A stretch of DNA of 64,000 bases from positions 331,669-395,668 of the forward strand of contig NZ_CANMUA010000003.1 of NCBI RefSeq assembly GCF_947500995.1, given 5' to 3'. Shown in pieces: positions 16,501-24,963 of the stretch (positions within the stretch are counted from its first letter, which is position 1; each line of letters begins with the position of its first letter). The DNA is from an uncultured Serinicoccus sp. (GTDB taxonomy: Bacteria > Actinomycetota > Actinomycetes > Actinomycetales > Dermatophilaceae). The notes beneath the pieces are model-generated. The model was given only the letters and a program-made list of their open reading frames with translations. It was not told the DNA's origin and made no database searches. A program made the position numbers and the translations under genes.

Positions 16501-17130
16501 TCAGCCGCGCAGCACCGTGGCCAGCTCCTCGGGGCGGTTCAGCGCCGCCATGTGCCCGCCCGGCACGACCGTGACGCCGAGCCCGAGGCGCTCACGGGCG
16601 AGGCGGCGCTGGACGGACAGGGGGAAGAGCCGGTCCTCCGCCCCGGCCACCACCTGGGTCGGCACGTCCGGCCAGTCGTCCAGGGGCCACGGCTCGGCGA
16701 AGGGTGTCTCGCTCTGACCCGGGGCCGGCCGGGCCAGCGCCTCGGCCCGCAGGTCCGCCGGCAGGTCGTGGTAGAAGCGCTCCACCTCGTCGAGCTCCCC
16801 GATGTCGACGTCCGAGTGGCCGGACCCCGACCACCACTCGGCGCCGCTCTCCCCGGGCGCAGGGATCATCGCGTTGAGCAGCACGAGCCGGCGCACGTCG
16901 AGCCGGTCGCACACCAGGGGCGCCGACAGCCCGCCCATCGAGTGACCCACGACCGTCACCGGTCCCGGGTCCGTGCCCGCCGCGGCGACGACGGTGTCGG
17001 CATAGGCCGACAGCCCGGCCGTGTCGTCCGCGGCGGGCAGCTGCACGGCCACCGCGTCGCCGAGCAGCGGCACGACCCGGTGCCAGTCCCAGGCCTGCCC
17101 GCCGGCCCCGGGGACGAGGAGAACTCTCAT
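16501..17130 (-). CDS. Alpha/beta-fold hydrolase
   Basis: This 209-residue alpha/beta hydrolase has oxyanion motif VPGAGGQAWDWHRV, nucleophile elbow GHSMGG (Ser about residue 67), the acid near GAEDRLFP and catalytic His in PGGHMAALNRPEEL. It resembles the short salicylate-esterase/hydroxynitrile-lyase-like hydrolases. The stop is 10 bp from the stop of the convergent VOC gene. The substrate is unknown. Confidence 0.84.
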   Translation of the reverse strand: MRVLLVPGAGGQAWDWHRVVPLLGDAVAVQLPAADDTAGLSAYADTVVAAAGTDPGPVTVVGHSMGGLSAPLVCDRLDVRRLVLLNAMIPAPGESGAEWWSGSGHSDVDIGELDEVERFYHDLPADLRAEALARPAPGQSETPFAEPWPLDDWPDVPTQVVAGAEDRLFPLSVQRRLARERLGLGVTVVPGGHMAALNRPEELATVLRG

Positions 17131-17186
17131 GCCGGGTCCGACCCGCCCGGCCCCTCGGAGTCATCGCTCACGGTGGCCGCCGGGCC

Positions 17187-20100
17187 TCAGCCGACCCAGA
17201 CCCGGGCGTTGCGGAACATCCGCAGCCAGGGGCTCGCCTCCTCCGGCGCCCCGGGCGTCCACGACAGCTGGGCGTTCCGCGTGACCCGCTCCGGGTGCGG
17301 CATCATCGCGGTGAACCGCCCGTCCGGCGTGGTGACGGCGGTGAGTCCGCCGGGGGAGCCGTTCGGGTTCTGCGGGTATGCCGTCGCCACCTCTCCCCGC
17401 CCGTCGACGTAGCGCATCGCGGTCAGGGCGGCGACGGCGCGCTCGTCGCCCTGCCGGGAGAAGTCGGCGCGGCCCTCGCCGTGCGCCACGGCGATGGGCA
17501 GGCGTGACCCGGCCATCCCGGCGAAGAAGAGCGACGGGCTGTCGAGGACCTCGACCTGGGACAGGCGCGCCTCGTACTGCTCGCTGCGGTTGCGCACGAA
17601 GCGGGGCCAGGCGGACGCGCCGGGGATCAGGTCGGCGAGCGCGGCGAACATCTGGCACCCGTTGCACAGCCCCAGCGCGAAGGTGTCAGGCCGGGCGAAG
17701 AAGCCCGAGACGGCCTCGGTGAGACCGGGGCTGAAGAGCACCGACCGGGCCCAGCCCTCGCCGGCCCCCAGCGTGTCGCCGTAGGAGAAGCCGCCGGCCG
17801 CGACCAGGCCCACCAGCCCGGGGTCGGACAGGTCGACCCGCCCCGCCTGCAGGTCGGTCATGTGCACGTCCAGCGCGTCGAACCCGGCGCGGTGGAAGGC
17901 GTAGGCGGTCTCGACGTGGCTGTTGACACCCTGCTCGCGCAGGATCGCCACGCGGGGCCGGACGCCGCGCGAGACGTAGGGCGCGGCGACGTCGTCGGTC
18001 GGGTCGAAGCTCGGTGACACCTGCAGCCCGGGCTCGTCGCGGCCCACGGCGGCGTGCTCCTCGTCGGCGCAGCCCGGGTGGTCCCGCAGCGACGCGATCC
18101 GCCAGGACACCTCGTCCCAGGCCTGCGCGAGGTCGGTGAGGGGCTCGTCGAGCAGGACGTCCTCGGTCGCGCCCCCGGTGCGCGTCCCGCGCGCCGCGCC
18201 CGCGGTGCCGTCCGCGGCGCGCACGCGCACGCGGCGCCCGGTCGTGGGGCGCCCGAGCACGCTCGTGAGGTCGCCCAGGCCGTGCGCGCGCAGCACGTCC
18301 TCGGCCTGCTCGACCCGGCCGGCGGGCACCTCCAGCACGACGCCCAGCTCCTCGGTGAAGAGGGCTGCCGGCCCGCGCCCCGACGGGAGGGCGACGTCGA
18401 GCCCGACCCCACCGGCGAGCGCCATCTCGACGAGCGTCGCCCAGAGCCCGCCGTCGGAGCGGTCGTGGTAGGCCGTCACGAGCCCCTGCGCGCGCAGCCC
18501 GGTCAGTGCGGCGGCGAGGCCGGTGAGGCGCGCCGGGTCGTCCAGGTCCGGGACGGTGCCGCCGAACGCGCCCCGCACCTGGGCCAGGATGGAGCCCCCG
18601 AGGCGGTCCGCCCCGGCGCCGAGGTCGACGAACAGCAGCTCGGACCCCGCGTGGAGCTGCGGCGTCAGGGTGCCGCGGACGTCGGGCAGCGAGGCGAAGG
18701 CCGAGACGACGAGCGAGACCGGGGAGGTGACCTGCTGCTGCGTCCCGTCCTCGTCGGCCCACCGGGTGCGCATCGACAGCGAGTCCTTGCCCACGGGCAC
18801 GGAGACGTCCAGCGCGGGGCACAGCTCCAGCGCGACGGCCCGGACGGTGTCGTGCAGCGCGGCGTCCTCACCGGGCTCGCCGCAGGCGGCCATCCAGTTG
18901 CAGGAGAGCTTGACCCCGGACAGCGGTGAGGCGTCCGACAGGGGCGTGACGGGCGCGGCGAGCAGGTTGGTCAGCGCCTCGCCGACGGCCATCCGGCCGG
19001 ACGCGGGTGCGTCGACGGCGGCGAGCGGCATCCGTTCCCCGCTGGCCATGGCCTGGCCGCCGAGCCCGAGGTGGTCCGACAGCGTGACCGCGACGTCGGC
19101 GACCGGCACCTGCCACGGCCCGACCATCTGGTCGCGGTGGCTGAGCCCGCCGACGGTGCGGTCGCCGATGGTGATGAGGAAGCGCTTGGACGCGACGCTG
19201 GGGTGCCGCAGGACGGCGTAGGCCGCCTCCCGCAGGCCACCGGCGTCCAGCCCCTCCAGGTCGAGCTCGTCGGTCCGGCGCACCACGCGGTGCACGTCGC
19301 GGGTCGTCCGTGGCGGCTTGCCCAGCAGCACCCCCAGGGGCATGTCGACGGGGGCGTCGGCGACGACCTCGGTCGAGCCCGGACCGTCCTGCGGGTCCTC
19401 CTGCGGGTCCTCCGGCGAGGTCACCGCGTCCCGCTGCGCCCGCCCGTCGGTGACCACCAGCTCGGTCTCCTCCTGGGCGGTGCCGACGACCGCGAAGGGG
19501 CACCGCTCGCGCTCGCACAGGGCCGCGAAGTCCGCCAGCGACGCCGGCGCGATCGCCAGGACGTAGCGCTCCTGGCTCTCGTTGGACCAGATCTCCTTGG
19601 GCGACAGGCCGGTCTCGGCCAGCGGCACCCGCGACAGGTCGAAGCGGGCGCCGAGCCCGGCGTCGTCCACCAGCTCGGGGAAGGCGTTGGAGAGCCCGCC
19701 CGCGCCGACGTCGTGGATCGCCAGGACCGGGTTGTCCGCGCCGCGCGACCAGCAGTGGTTGATGACCTCCTGGGCCCGCCGCTGCATCTCCGGGTTGCCC
19801 CGTTGCACCGAGTCGAAGTCGAGCTCGGCCGCGTTGGTGCCGGACGCCATCGAGCTGGCCGCCCCGCCGCCCATCCCGATCCGCATGCCCGGGCCGCCGA
19901 GCTGCACGAGGAGCGTTCCGGCGGGGAAGCGCACCTTCTCGGTCTGCCCCGCGCTGATCGTCCCCAGCCCGCCGGCGCTCATGACCGGCTTGTGGAAGCC
20001 GCGGCGCACCCCGTCCACGGTCTGCTCGTAGACCCGGAAGAAGCCCCCGAGCCCGGGCCGGCCGAACTCGTTGTTGAAGGCGGCTGCCCCGAGCGGCCCG

Positions 20101-21284
20101 TCCAGCATGACGTCCAGCGGGGTCGCGAGGTGGTCGGGGGACCCGGGGCCGGGGTCGGCGGTCTCCCAGGGCTCCTGCGTGCCGGGCAGGTGCAGGTGGC
20201 TGACCGCGAAGCCGGTCAGCCCGGCCTTGGGGGCGCTGCCGCGGCCGGTCGCGCCCTCGTCGCGGATCTCGCCCCCGGCGCCGGTCGCGGCCCCGGGAAA
20301 GGGCGAGATGGCGGTGGGGTGGTTGTGCGTCTCGACCTTCATGAGGACGTGGACGGTGTCCTCGTGCACGGCATACCGCTCCCCGTGGCCGGAGCCGTCG
20401 CCCTCGGGGCGGAACAGGGAGACCCGACCGCCCTGCATGACCGAGGCGTTGTCCTTGTAGGCGACGACGGTGCCCTGCCCGGCGACGGCCTCGGTGTGCC
20501 GGATCATCCCGAAGAGGCTGTGCTCCTGGACCTGGCCGTCGATGACGAAGTCGGCGTTGAAGATCTTGTGCCGGCAGTGCTCGGAGTTGGCCTGGGCGAA
20601 CATCGTCAGCTCGACGTCGGTCGGGTTGCGCCGCAGCGCGGTGAACGACTCGACGAGGTAGTCGATCTCGTCCGGCGAGAGCGCCAGCCCGAAGGCGGTG
20701 TCCGCCTCCTCCAGCGCCGCGCGGCCGCGACCGAGCACGTCCACCCGCTCCATCGGCGCGGCGTCCCGCTCGGCGAAGAGCAGCACGGTGGCCTCGCGGG
20801 TGGGCAGCGCCGACTCCGTCATCCGGTCGTGGAGCACCTCCGCGCAGGCGGCCCAGGTGGGCTCGTCCAGCGGGGCGCCGTCCAGCGCGAGGTGGAGCTC
20901 GGTCACCCGCTCGACGCGGCGCACGTCGAGGCCGCAGTTGTGCAGGATGTCGGTCGCCTTGCTGGACCACGGCGAGATCGTGCCGAGCCGGGGGGAGACG
21001 ACGACGAGCGAGGTATGCCGCGGCTCGCCCGCCCCGTCGCCCTCGCCCTCGCCCTCGCCCTCGCCCTCGGGCCAGGGCTCGCCGTGGTCGAGGATGGCGG
21101 CCAGGGCCTGACGCTCTGCGGGTGTCGGCTCCTCGTCGGTCGCGACCACGAGGACGTGGCGGGCGGTCAGGCCGGCGACCTGCGGGGCCACCCGTCGCAG
21201 GCGGCGCAGCAGACCCTCGGCGCGGAAGGGGGACAGGGCGGACCCGCCCGGCACGGTGGTGAGGACGAGGTCGGGGGCGGCCAT
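17187..21284 (-). CDS. purL: Phosphoribosylformylglycinamidine synthase, single-chain (large) form
   Basis: This 1365-residue enzyme converts FGAR, glutamine and ATP to FGAM in purine synthesis. The synthase motifs [22 protein letters not shown] and [16 protein letters not shown] [14 protein letters not shown] are present. The C-terminal glutaminase has [10 protein letters not shown] with the nucleophile Cys, then VAHGEGR and MMPHPERV. Many actinobacteria instead use separate PurS, PurQ and small PurL; here all functions are fused, as in enterobacteria and bifidobacteria. A short GE-repeat (encoded 21039-21068) interrupts the N-terminal region. It is the last gene of purD-purC-purL and has an AGGAG ribosome site. 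Confidence 0.95.
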   Translation of the reverse strand: MAAPDLVLTTVPGGSALSPFRAEGLLRRLRRVAPQVAGLTARHVLVVATDEEPTPAERQALAAILDHGEPWPEGEGEGEGEGDGAGEPRHTSLVVVSPRLGTISPWSSKATDILHNCGLDVRRVERVTELHLALDGAPLDEPTWAACAEVLHDRMTESALPTREATVLLFAERDAAPMERVDVLGRGRAALEEADTAFGLALSPDEIDYLVESFTALRRNPTDVELTMFAQANSEHCRHKIFNADFVIDGQVQEHSLFGMIRHTEAVAGQGTVVAYKDNASVMQGGRVSLFRPEGDGSGHGERYAVHEDTVHVLMKVETHNHPTAISPFPGAATGAGGEIRDEGATGRGSAPKAGLTGFAVSHLHLPGTQEPWETADPGPGSPDHLATPLDVMLDGPLGAAAFNNEFGRPGLGGFFRVYEQTVDGVRRGFHKPVMSAGGLGTISAGQTEKVRFPAGTLLVQLGGPGMRIGMGGGAASSMASGTNAAELDFDSVQRGNPEMQRRAQEVINHCWSRGADNPVLAIHDVGAGGLSNAFPELVDDAGLGARFDLSRVPLAETGLSPKEIWSNESQERYVLAIAPASLADFAALCERERCPFAVVGTAQEETELVVTDGRAQRDAVTSPEDPQEDPQDGPGSTEVVADAPVDMPLGVLLGKPPRTTRDVHRVVRRTDELDLEGLDAGGLREAAYAVLRHPSVASKRFLITIGDRTVGGLSHRDQMVGPWQVPVADVAVTLSDHLGLGGQAMASGERMPLAAVDAPASGRMAVGEALTNLLAAPVTPLSDASPLSGVKLSCNWMAACGEPGEDAALHDTVRAVALELCPALDVSVPVGKDSLSMRTRWADEDGTQQQVTSPVSLVVSAFASLPDVRGTLTPQLHAGSELLFVDLGAGADRLGGSILAQVRGAFGGTVPDLDDPARLTGLAAALTGLRAQGLVTAYHDRSDGGLWATLVEMALAGGVGLDVALPSGRGPAALFTEELGVVLEVPAGRVEQAEDVLRAHGLGDLTSVLGRPTTGRRVRVRAADGTAGAARGTRTGGATEDVLLDEPLTDLAQAWDEVSWRIASLRDHPGCADEEHAAVGRDEPGLQVSPSFDPTDDVAAPYVSRGVRPRVAILREQGVNSHVETAYAFHRAGFDALDVHMTDLQAGRVDLSDPGLVGLVAAGGFSYGDTLGAGEGWARSVLFSPGLTEAVSGFFARPDTFALGLCNGCQMFAALADLIPGASAWPRFVRNRSEQYEARLSQVEVLDSPSLFFAGMAGSRLPIAVAHGEGRADFSRQGDERAVAALTAMRYVDGRGEVATAYPQNPNGSPGGLTAVTTPDGRFTAMMPHPERVTRNAQLSWTPGAPEEASPWLRMFRNARVWVG
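21039..21068. repeat. Five tandem GCCCTC hexamers inside purL
   Basis: Five exact copies on the plus strand encode an alternating Glu-Gly stretch near residue 75 of PurL. The number of units could vary without breaking the frame. Confidence 0.85.
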
Positions 21285-21320
21285 GTCGGTGCGGCTCCTG
21301 GCGGGGTGGATGGCGGCGGG

Positions 21321-22280
21321 TCAGGCCCGGGGGTGGAAGGTCTGGCCGGTGAGGGCCTCGTAGGCCTCGACGTAGCGGGACCGGGTGAGCTGGACGACGT
21401 CCGCCGGCAGGGCGGGCGGGGGCGTGTCGGACGCACGGTCCCACCCGCTCGCGGGAGAGGTGAGCCAGTCGCGCAGCACCTGCTTGTCGTAGGAGGTCTG
21501 GGCGCGCCCCGGCTCCCAGTCCGCGGCGCGCCAGAAGCGCGAGGAGTCGGGGGTGAGGACCTCGTCGGCGAGGCGGATCTCGAGGTGGTCGGGGTCCACC
21601 GCCCGCCAGTCGGGGCGGCCGTCCGCGCCGGGGGGCGGCAGGTGGGCGGGGTCGACGCCGAACTCGACCTTGGTGTCGGCGATGAGGATGCCGCGTCCGG
21701 CGGCGACCTGGTCCCCGCGCGCCAGGATCGCCACGGTGAGGTCGCGCAGGCGGTCGGCCAGCCCGGGGCCCACGAGGTCCGCGACCTGCTCGAGGCTGAT
21801 CGGCTCGTCGTGCTGGCCCTGCGGCGCCTTGGTGCTCGGGGTGAAGACCGGCTCCGGCAGCCGGGAGCCGTCGACCAGGCCCTGCGGCAGCCGCACCCCG
21901 GAGACGGTGCCCGTCGCGGCGTACTCGGCCAGGCCGCCCCCGGTGAGGTAGGCCCGGGCCACGCACTCCACCGGCAGCATGGTGAGGCGGCGCACGTAGA
22001 CGGCGCGCCCGGCGACCTCGTCCGGCACGTCGGTGGACAGGACGTGGTGCGGGACGAGGTCCGCGAGCTGGTCGAACCACCACAACGACATCTGGGTGAG
22101 GATCGCGCCCTTGTCCGGGACCGGCGTCGAGAGGACGTGGTCGTAGGCGCTGACCCGGTCGGAGGCGACCAGCAGCAGGCGGGTGTCGTCGCGCCGGCCG
22201 GTCACCGGGTCGGTCGGGGCGTAGAGCCCGCGGACCTTGCCGGAGTAGAGCAGCTCGTGGCCGGGGATGCTCAGGGTCAT
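21321..22280 (-). CDS. purC: Phosphoribosylaminoimidazole-succinocarboxamide synthase
   Basis: This 319-residue SAICAR synthase condenses CAIR with aspartate. The motifs LLYSGKVRGLY, LLLVASDRVSAYD, DKGAILTQMSLWWF, CVARAYLTGGG, LIADTKVEFG and DEVLTPDSSRFW are clear. The start MTLSIPGHELLYSGKVR matches the family; the ATG sits one base past the purD stop, showing tight coupling. It is the middle gene of the pur operon. Confidence 0.95.
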   Translation of the reverse strand: MTLSIPGHELLYSGKVRGLYAPTDPVTGRRDDTRLLLVASDRVSAYDHVLSTPVPDKGAILTQMSLWWFDQLADLVPHHVLSTDVPDEVAGRAVYVRRLTMLPVECVARAYLTGGGLAEYAATGTVSGVRLPQGLVDGSRLPEPVFTPSTKAPQGQHDEPISLEQVADLVGPGLADRLRDLTVAILARGDQVAAGRGILIADTKVEFGVDPAHLPPPGADGRPDWRAVDPDHLEIRLADEVLTPDSSRFWRAADWEPGRAQTSYDKQVLRDWLTSPASGWDRASDTPPPALPADVVQLTRSRYVEAYEALTGQTFHPRA

Positions 22281-22281
22281 C

Positions 22282-23568
22282 TCAGTCCTCCTGCGGGATC
22301 CGCACGCGGCCCTGCTCGGCCGCCAGCGCGATGTCGGGGCGGGAGTGGCCGCCGCGCAGACCGATCCGGCCCACCGCCGCATAGGCCCGCTCGCGCGCCC
22401 GCGGCAGGTCCTCGGCGACGGCGACCACGCTGAGCACCCGGCCCCCCGAGGAGACGAGGACGCCGTGGTCGTCGGTGGCCGTGCCGGCGTGCAGCACGTG
22501 CACCCCCTCCACCCGCTCGGCCTCCTCGGTCCCGCTGACCGGGTCGCCCGTGGCGGGCGTGCCGGGGTAGTGCTCGGCCGCGACGACGACGTTGACCCCG
22601 GTGCGCGGGTCCCACTCCAGCGGCGGGAGCGCGGCCAGGCTCCCGCGGGCGGCGGCCCGCAGGACGCCTCCCAGCGGGGTGCGCAGACGGGCCAGGACGA
22701 CCTGGGTCTCGGGGTCGCCGAAGCGGGCGTTGAACTCGACCACCCGCGGACCCGAGCTCGTCAGCGCGAGGCCGACGTAGAGGACCCCGACGAAGGGCGT
22801 CCCCCGCCGCGCCATCTCCGCGACCGTCGGACGGGCGATCGTGCTCAGCACCCCGGGCACCAGGTCCTCCGGGACCCAGGTGAGCGGCGAGTAGGCGCCC
22901 ATGCCCCCGGTGTTCGGGCCGTTGTCGCCCTCGCCGACCCGCTTGAAGTCCTGCGCCGGCTCCAGGGCCACGACGTCGGTGCCGTCGCTCAGGCAGAAGA
23001 GCGAGACCTCGGGGCCGTCGAGGTGGTCCTCCACCACGACCCGGCCGCCCTCGCGGGACAGGCAGGCGGCAGCGTGCTCGAGGGCCGCGTCCCGGTCCTC
23101 CGTGACCACGACCCCCTTGCCGGCGGCGAGACCGTCCTCCTTGACGACGTAGGGCGCGCCGGTGGCCTCCAGGGCCAGCTCGACCTGGGCGACCTCGGTG
23201 CACACGTGCGCGGCCGCGGTGGGGACGCCCGCGGCCGCCATGACCTCCTTGGCGAACGCCTTGCTGCCCTCCAGCAGGGCGGCCCGGGCGCTGGGTCCGA
23301 AGCAGTCGACACCGGCATCGCGCACGGCGTCGGCGACCCCGGCCACCAGCGGCGCCTCCGGCCCGACGACGACGAGGTCCACCGCGTGCGAGCGGGTGGC
23401 GGCGACGACGGTCGCGGGGTCCGCAGGGTCGCCCGGCAGGCACCGCGCCAGCGCGGAGATCCCGGGGTTGCCGGGCAGGGCGAGCACCTCGTCGACCGAG
23501 GGATCGCGGGCCAGGGAGCGGACCAGGGCGTGCTCACGCGCGCCCGAGCCGAGGACGAGGACCACCAC
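22282..23568 (-). CDS. purD: Phosphoribosylamine-glycine ligase (GARS)
   Basis: This 428-residue ATP-grasp enzyme ligates phosphoribosylamine and glycine. It shows the N-terminal LVLGSGAREHAL, VVVGPEAPLVAG, GSKAFAKEVMAAAGVPTA, VVKEDGLAAGKGVVV (ATP loop), GPNTGGMGAYSP and VEFNARFGDPETQ. The GTG start at 23568 follows a TAGGCT -10 box by 8 nt, so the operon mRNA is probably leaderless. Confidence 0.95.
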   Translation of the reverse strand: MVVLVLGSGAREHALVRSLARDPSVDEVLALPGNPGISALARCLPGDPADPATVVAATRSHAVDLVVVGPEAPLVAGVADAVRDAGVDCFGPSARAALLEGSKAFAKEVMAAAGVPTAAAHVCTEVAQVELALEATGAPYVVKEDGLAAGKGVVVTEDRDAALEHAAACLSREGGRVVVEDHLDGPEVSLFCLSDGTDVVALEPAQDFKRVGEGDNGPNTGGMGAYSPLTWVPEDLVPGVLSTIARPTVAEMARRGTPFVGVLYVGLALTSSGPRVVEFNARFGDPETQVVLARLRTPLGGVLRAAARGSLAALPPLEWDPRTGVNVVVAAEHYPGTPATGDPVSGTEEAERVEGVHVLHAGTATDDHGVLVSSGGRVLSVVAVAEDLPRARERAYAAVGRIGLRGGHSRPDIALAAEQGRVRIPQED

Positions 23569-23582
23569 GGGCCAGCAGCCTA
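23569..23582 (-). promoter_or_regulatory. -10 box of leaderless purD operon
   Basis: TAGGCT (23582-23577 on the minus strand) lies 8 nt before the GTG of purD. The hexamer is identical to that of pyrE. Confidence 0.6.
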
Positions 23583-23657
23583 CTGGCCCCAGGCACCCGG
23601 AGGAGCCGCGGGTGGAGCGAGCGGGCCGGCGCGGGGGCGCTCGGTGGACGAGGATGA

Positions 23658-23694
23658 CCCTCCTGGGAGGCAGGGGGGATATCTCCCAGGAGGG
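23658..23694. promoter_or_regulatory. Perfect 12-bp inverted repeat between divergent purD and LuxR-type gene
   Basis: CCCTCCTGGGAG (23658-23669) and CTCCCAGGAGGG (23683-23694) are exact complements around a 13-nt spacer. It lies about 75 bp upstream of the purD promoter and about 170 bp upstream of the divergent gene start. An operator or other regulatory element is likely; a terminator is less likely between divergent genes. Confidence 0.55.
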
Positions 23695-23862
23695 CCATCG
23701 GCAGGGCAGGGTCGTCACGGGCTGATGGGGGGCTGCCCACGCGACACACACGGTCCCTGCGCCGGTCGGAACCGACCTCTCCACAGTGGCACACCACGAG
23801 GACGATGTCACGCCAGGCACGTCGGAATGCTGCCGTTGGCGGACATCCGACATCATGGGGGG

Positions 23863-24879
23863 ATGGACGCCCAGCCCCCCGCACGCCTGCACGGCGCGGC
23901 CTACGAGGACTTCGTCTCCGCGGTGTTCCGCCGGGCGGTGCGCCTCGGCAGCCCCTCGCGACCCGCCCTCAAGGACGCCGGCCTCACGGACGAGGAGATC
24001 GACGTGGCCACGGCCGAGCTGGAGGCGCGGGGCTTCCTGCGGCCGGGCGGCACGCCCGGGACCTGGGACGTGGTGCCGCCGCGCGAGGCGGTGGCCCGGT
24101 ATGCCGCCGAGACCGAGCACCGGCTGCGGCTGGCCCGGGCCACGGCCGGGGAGCTGGAGCGGGCGTGGCGGCGGGCGGCGGACGGCGGGGTGCAGCGCGT
24201 CGTCCCCGGCATGGACTTCCTCGGCGGGGTCGACGACATCGTGGGTCGGATCACCGCCATGCACCTGGCCACCACCGAGCGGCTGTGGTGGGCGATCGAC
24301 GGCTCGGTGGCGAGCCGCAGGCTGCTCGAGCTCGCGGCCGCCGACCCCGGGCTCCTCTCCGTGCGGGCAGGGGTCGACCGGCGGCTCATCCTCGACACCG
24401 GGCTGCTGGAGCTCCCCGCCACGGTGGCGGTGATGGAGCAGGCGGTGCGCGACGGCGCCCTCGTCCGGACCGGCAACGGGGTGCCGGTGACCGCGGTCGT
24501 CTGCGACGACGACGCCACGCTCGTGGACATCAGCCGGTTCGACCCCGAGGGCGTCGGGTCCTTCGAGGCCCGGATGCCGGCCCCGGTGGCCGCCGTCGCC
24601 AGCCTCATCGAGCGGACCTGGCTGCTGGCGGCCCCCTACGGCGCGATGCGGGACGCCAACCGGCGCAGGGAGGTGGGCGGGTCGGCGGCACCGCTGGACG
24701 AGCGCGACCAGACCATCCTCACCCTCCTCGTCAGCGGGGCGTCGGACCAGGTGATCGCCCGGCGGTGCGACATCTCGGTGCGCACCGTCGAGCGGCGTGT
24801 CCGCTACGTCATGGAGCACCTCGGGGCGGCCACCCGCTTCCATGCCGGTGCCCAGGCGGTCCGCCGCGGCTGGGTCTGA
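23863..24879 (+). CDS. LuxR-type HTH transcriptional regulator (TrmB/LuxR architecture), copy 2
   Basis: This 338-residue protein has a TrmB-like N-terminal segment (PALKDAGLTDEEIDVATAELEARGFL), a central sensor-like region and a C-terminal LuxR-type helix-turn-helix (ILTLLVSGASDQVIARRCDISVRTVERRVRYVMEHLGA). Size and layout match the regulator at 10250, including the M-x-AQP start. It is divergent from the purine operon with a shared intergenic palindrome, so a regulatory link to purD is possible but unproven. The ATG is preceded by CATCAT at 6 nt. Confidence 0.8.
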   Translation: MDAQPPARLHGAAYEDFVSAVFRRAVRLGSPSRPALKDAGLTDEEIDVATAELEARGFLRPGGTPGTWDVVPPREAVARYAAETEHRLRLARATAGELERAWRRAADGGVQRVVPGMDFLGGVDDIVGRITAMHLATTERLWWAIDGSVASRRLLELAAADPGLLSVRAGVDRRLILDTGLLELPATVAVMEQAVRDGALVRTGNGVPVTAVVCDDDATLVDISRFDPEGVGSFEARMPAPVAAVASLIERTWLLAAPYGAMRDANRRREVGGSAAPLDERDQTILTLLVSGASDQVIARRCDISVRTVERRVRYVMEHLGAATRFHAGAQAVRRGWV

Positions 24880-24908
24880 CGCCGGGGACCGATAGACTGC
24901 CGACTTTG

Positions 24909-24939
24909 CGGGGGCCGCCGTCGAGGCGCTGCGCCCCCG
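24909..24939 (+). promoter_or_regulatory. Structured 5' leader of the HelR-like gene
   Basis: Nested arms CGGGGGC/GCCCCCG (24909-24915 and 24933-24939) enclose CGCC/GGCG (24916-24919 and 24925-24928). The hairpin lies between a TAGACT -10-like box (about 24893) and the ATG at 24964. It could attenuate transcription. No rifamycin-associated element consensus was seen. Confidence 0.4.
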
Positions 24940-24963
24940 GGAGATCGCACGGAAGGTGGGCGG

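Noticed and set aside
24880..24960. Rifamycin-associated element upstream of the HelR-like gene
   Set aside because: No match to the known inverted-repeat consensus was visible; only a different GC hairpin.
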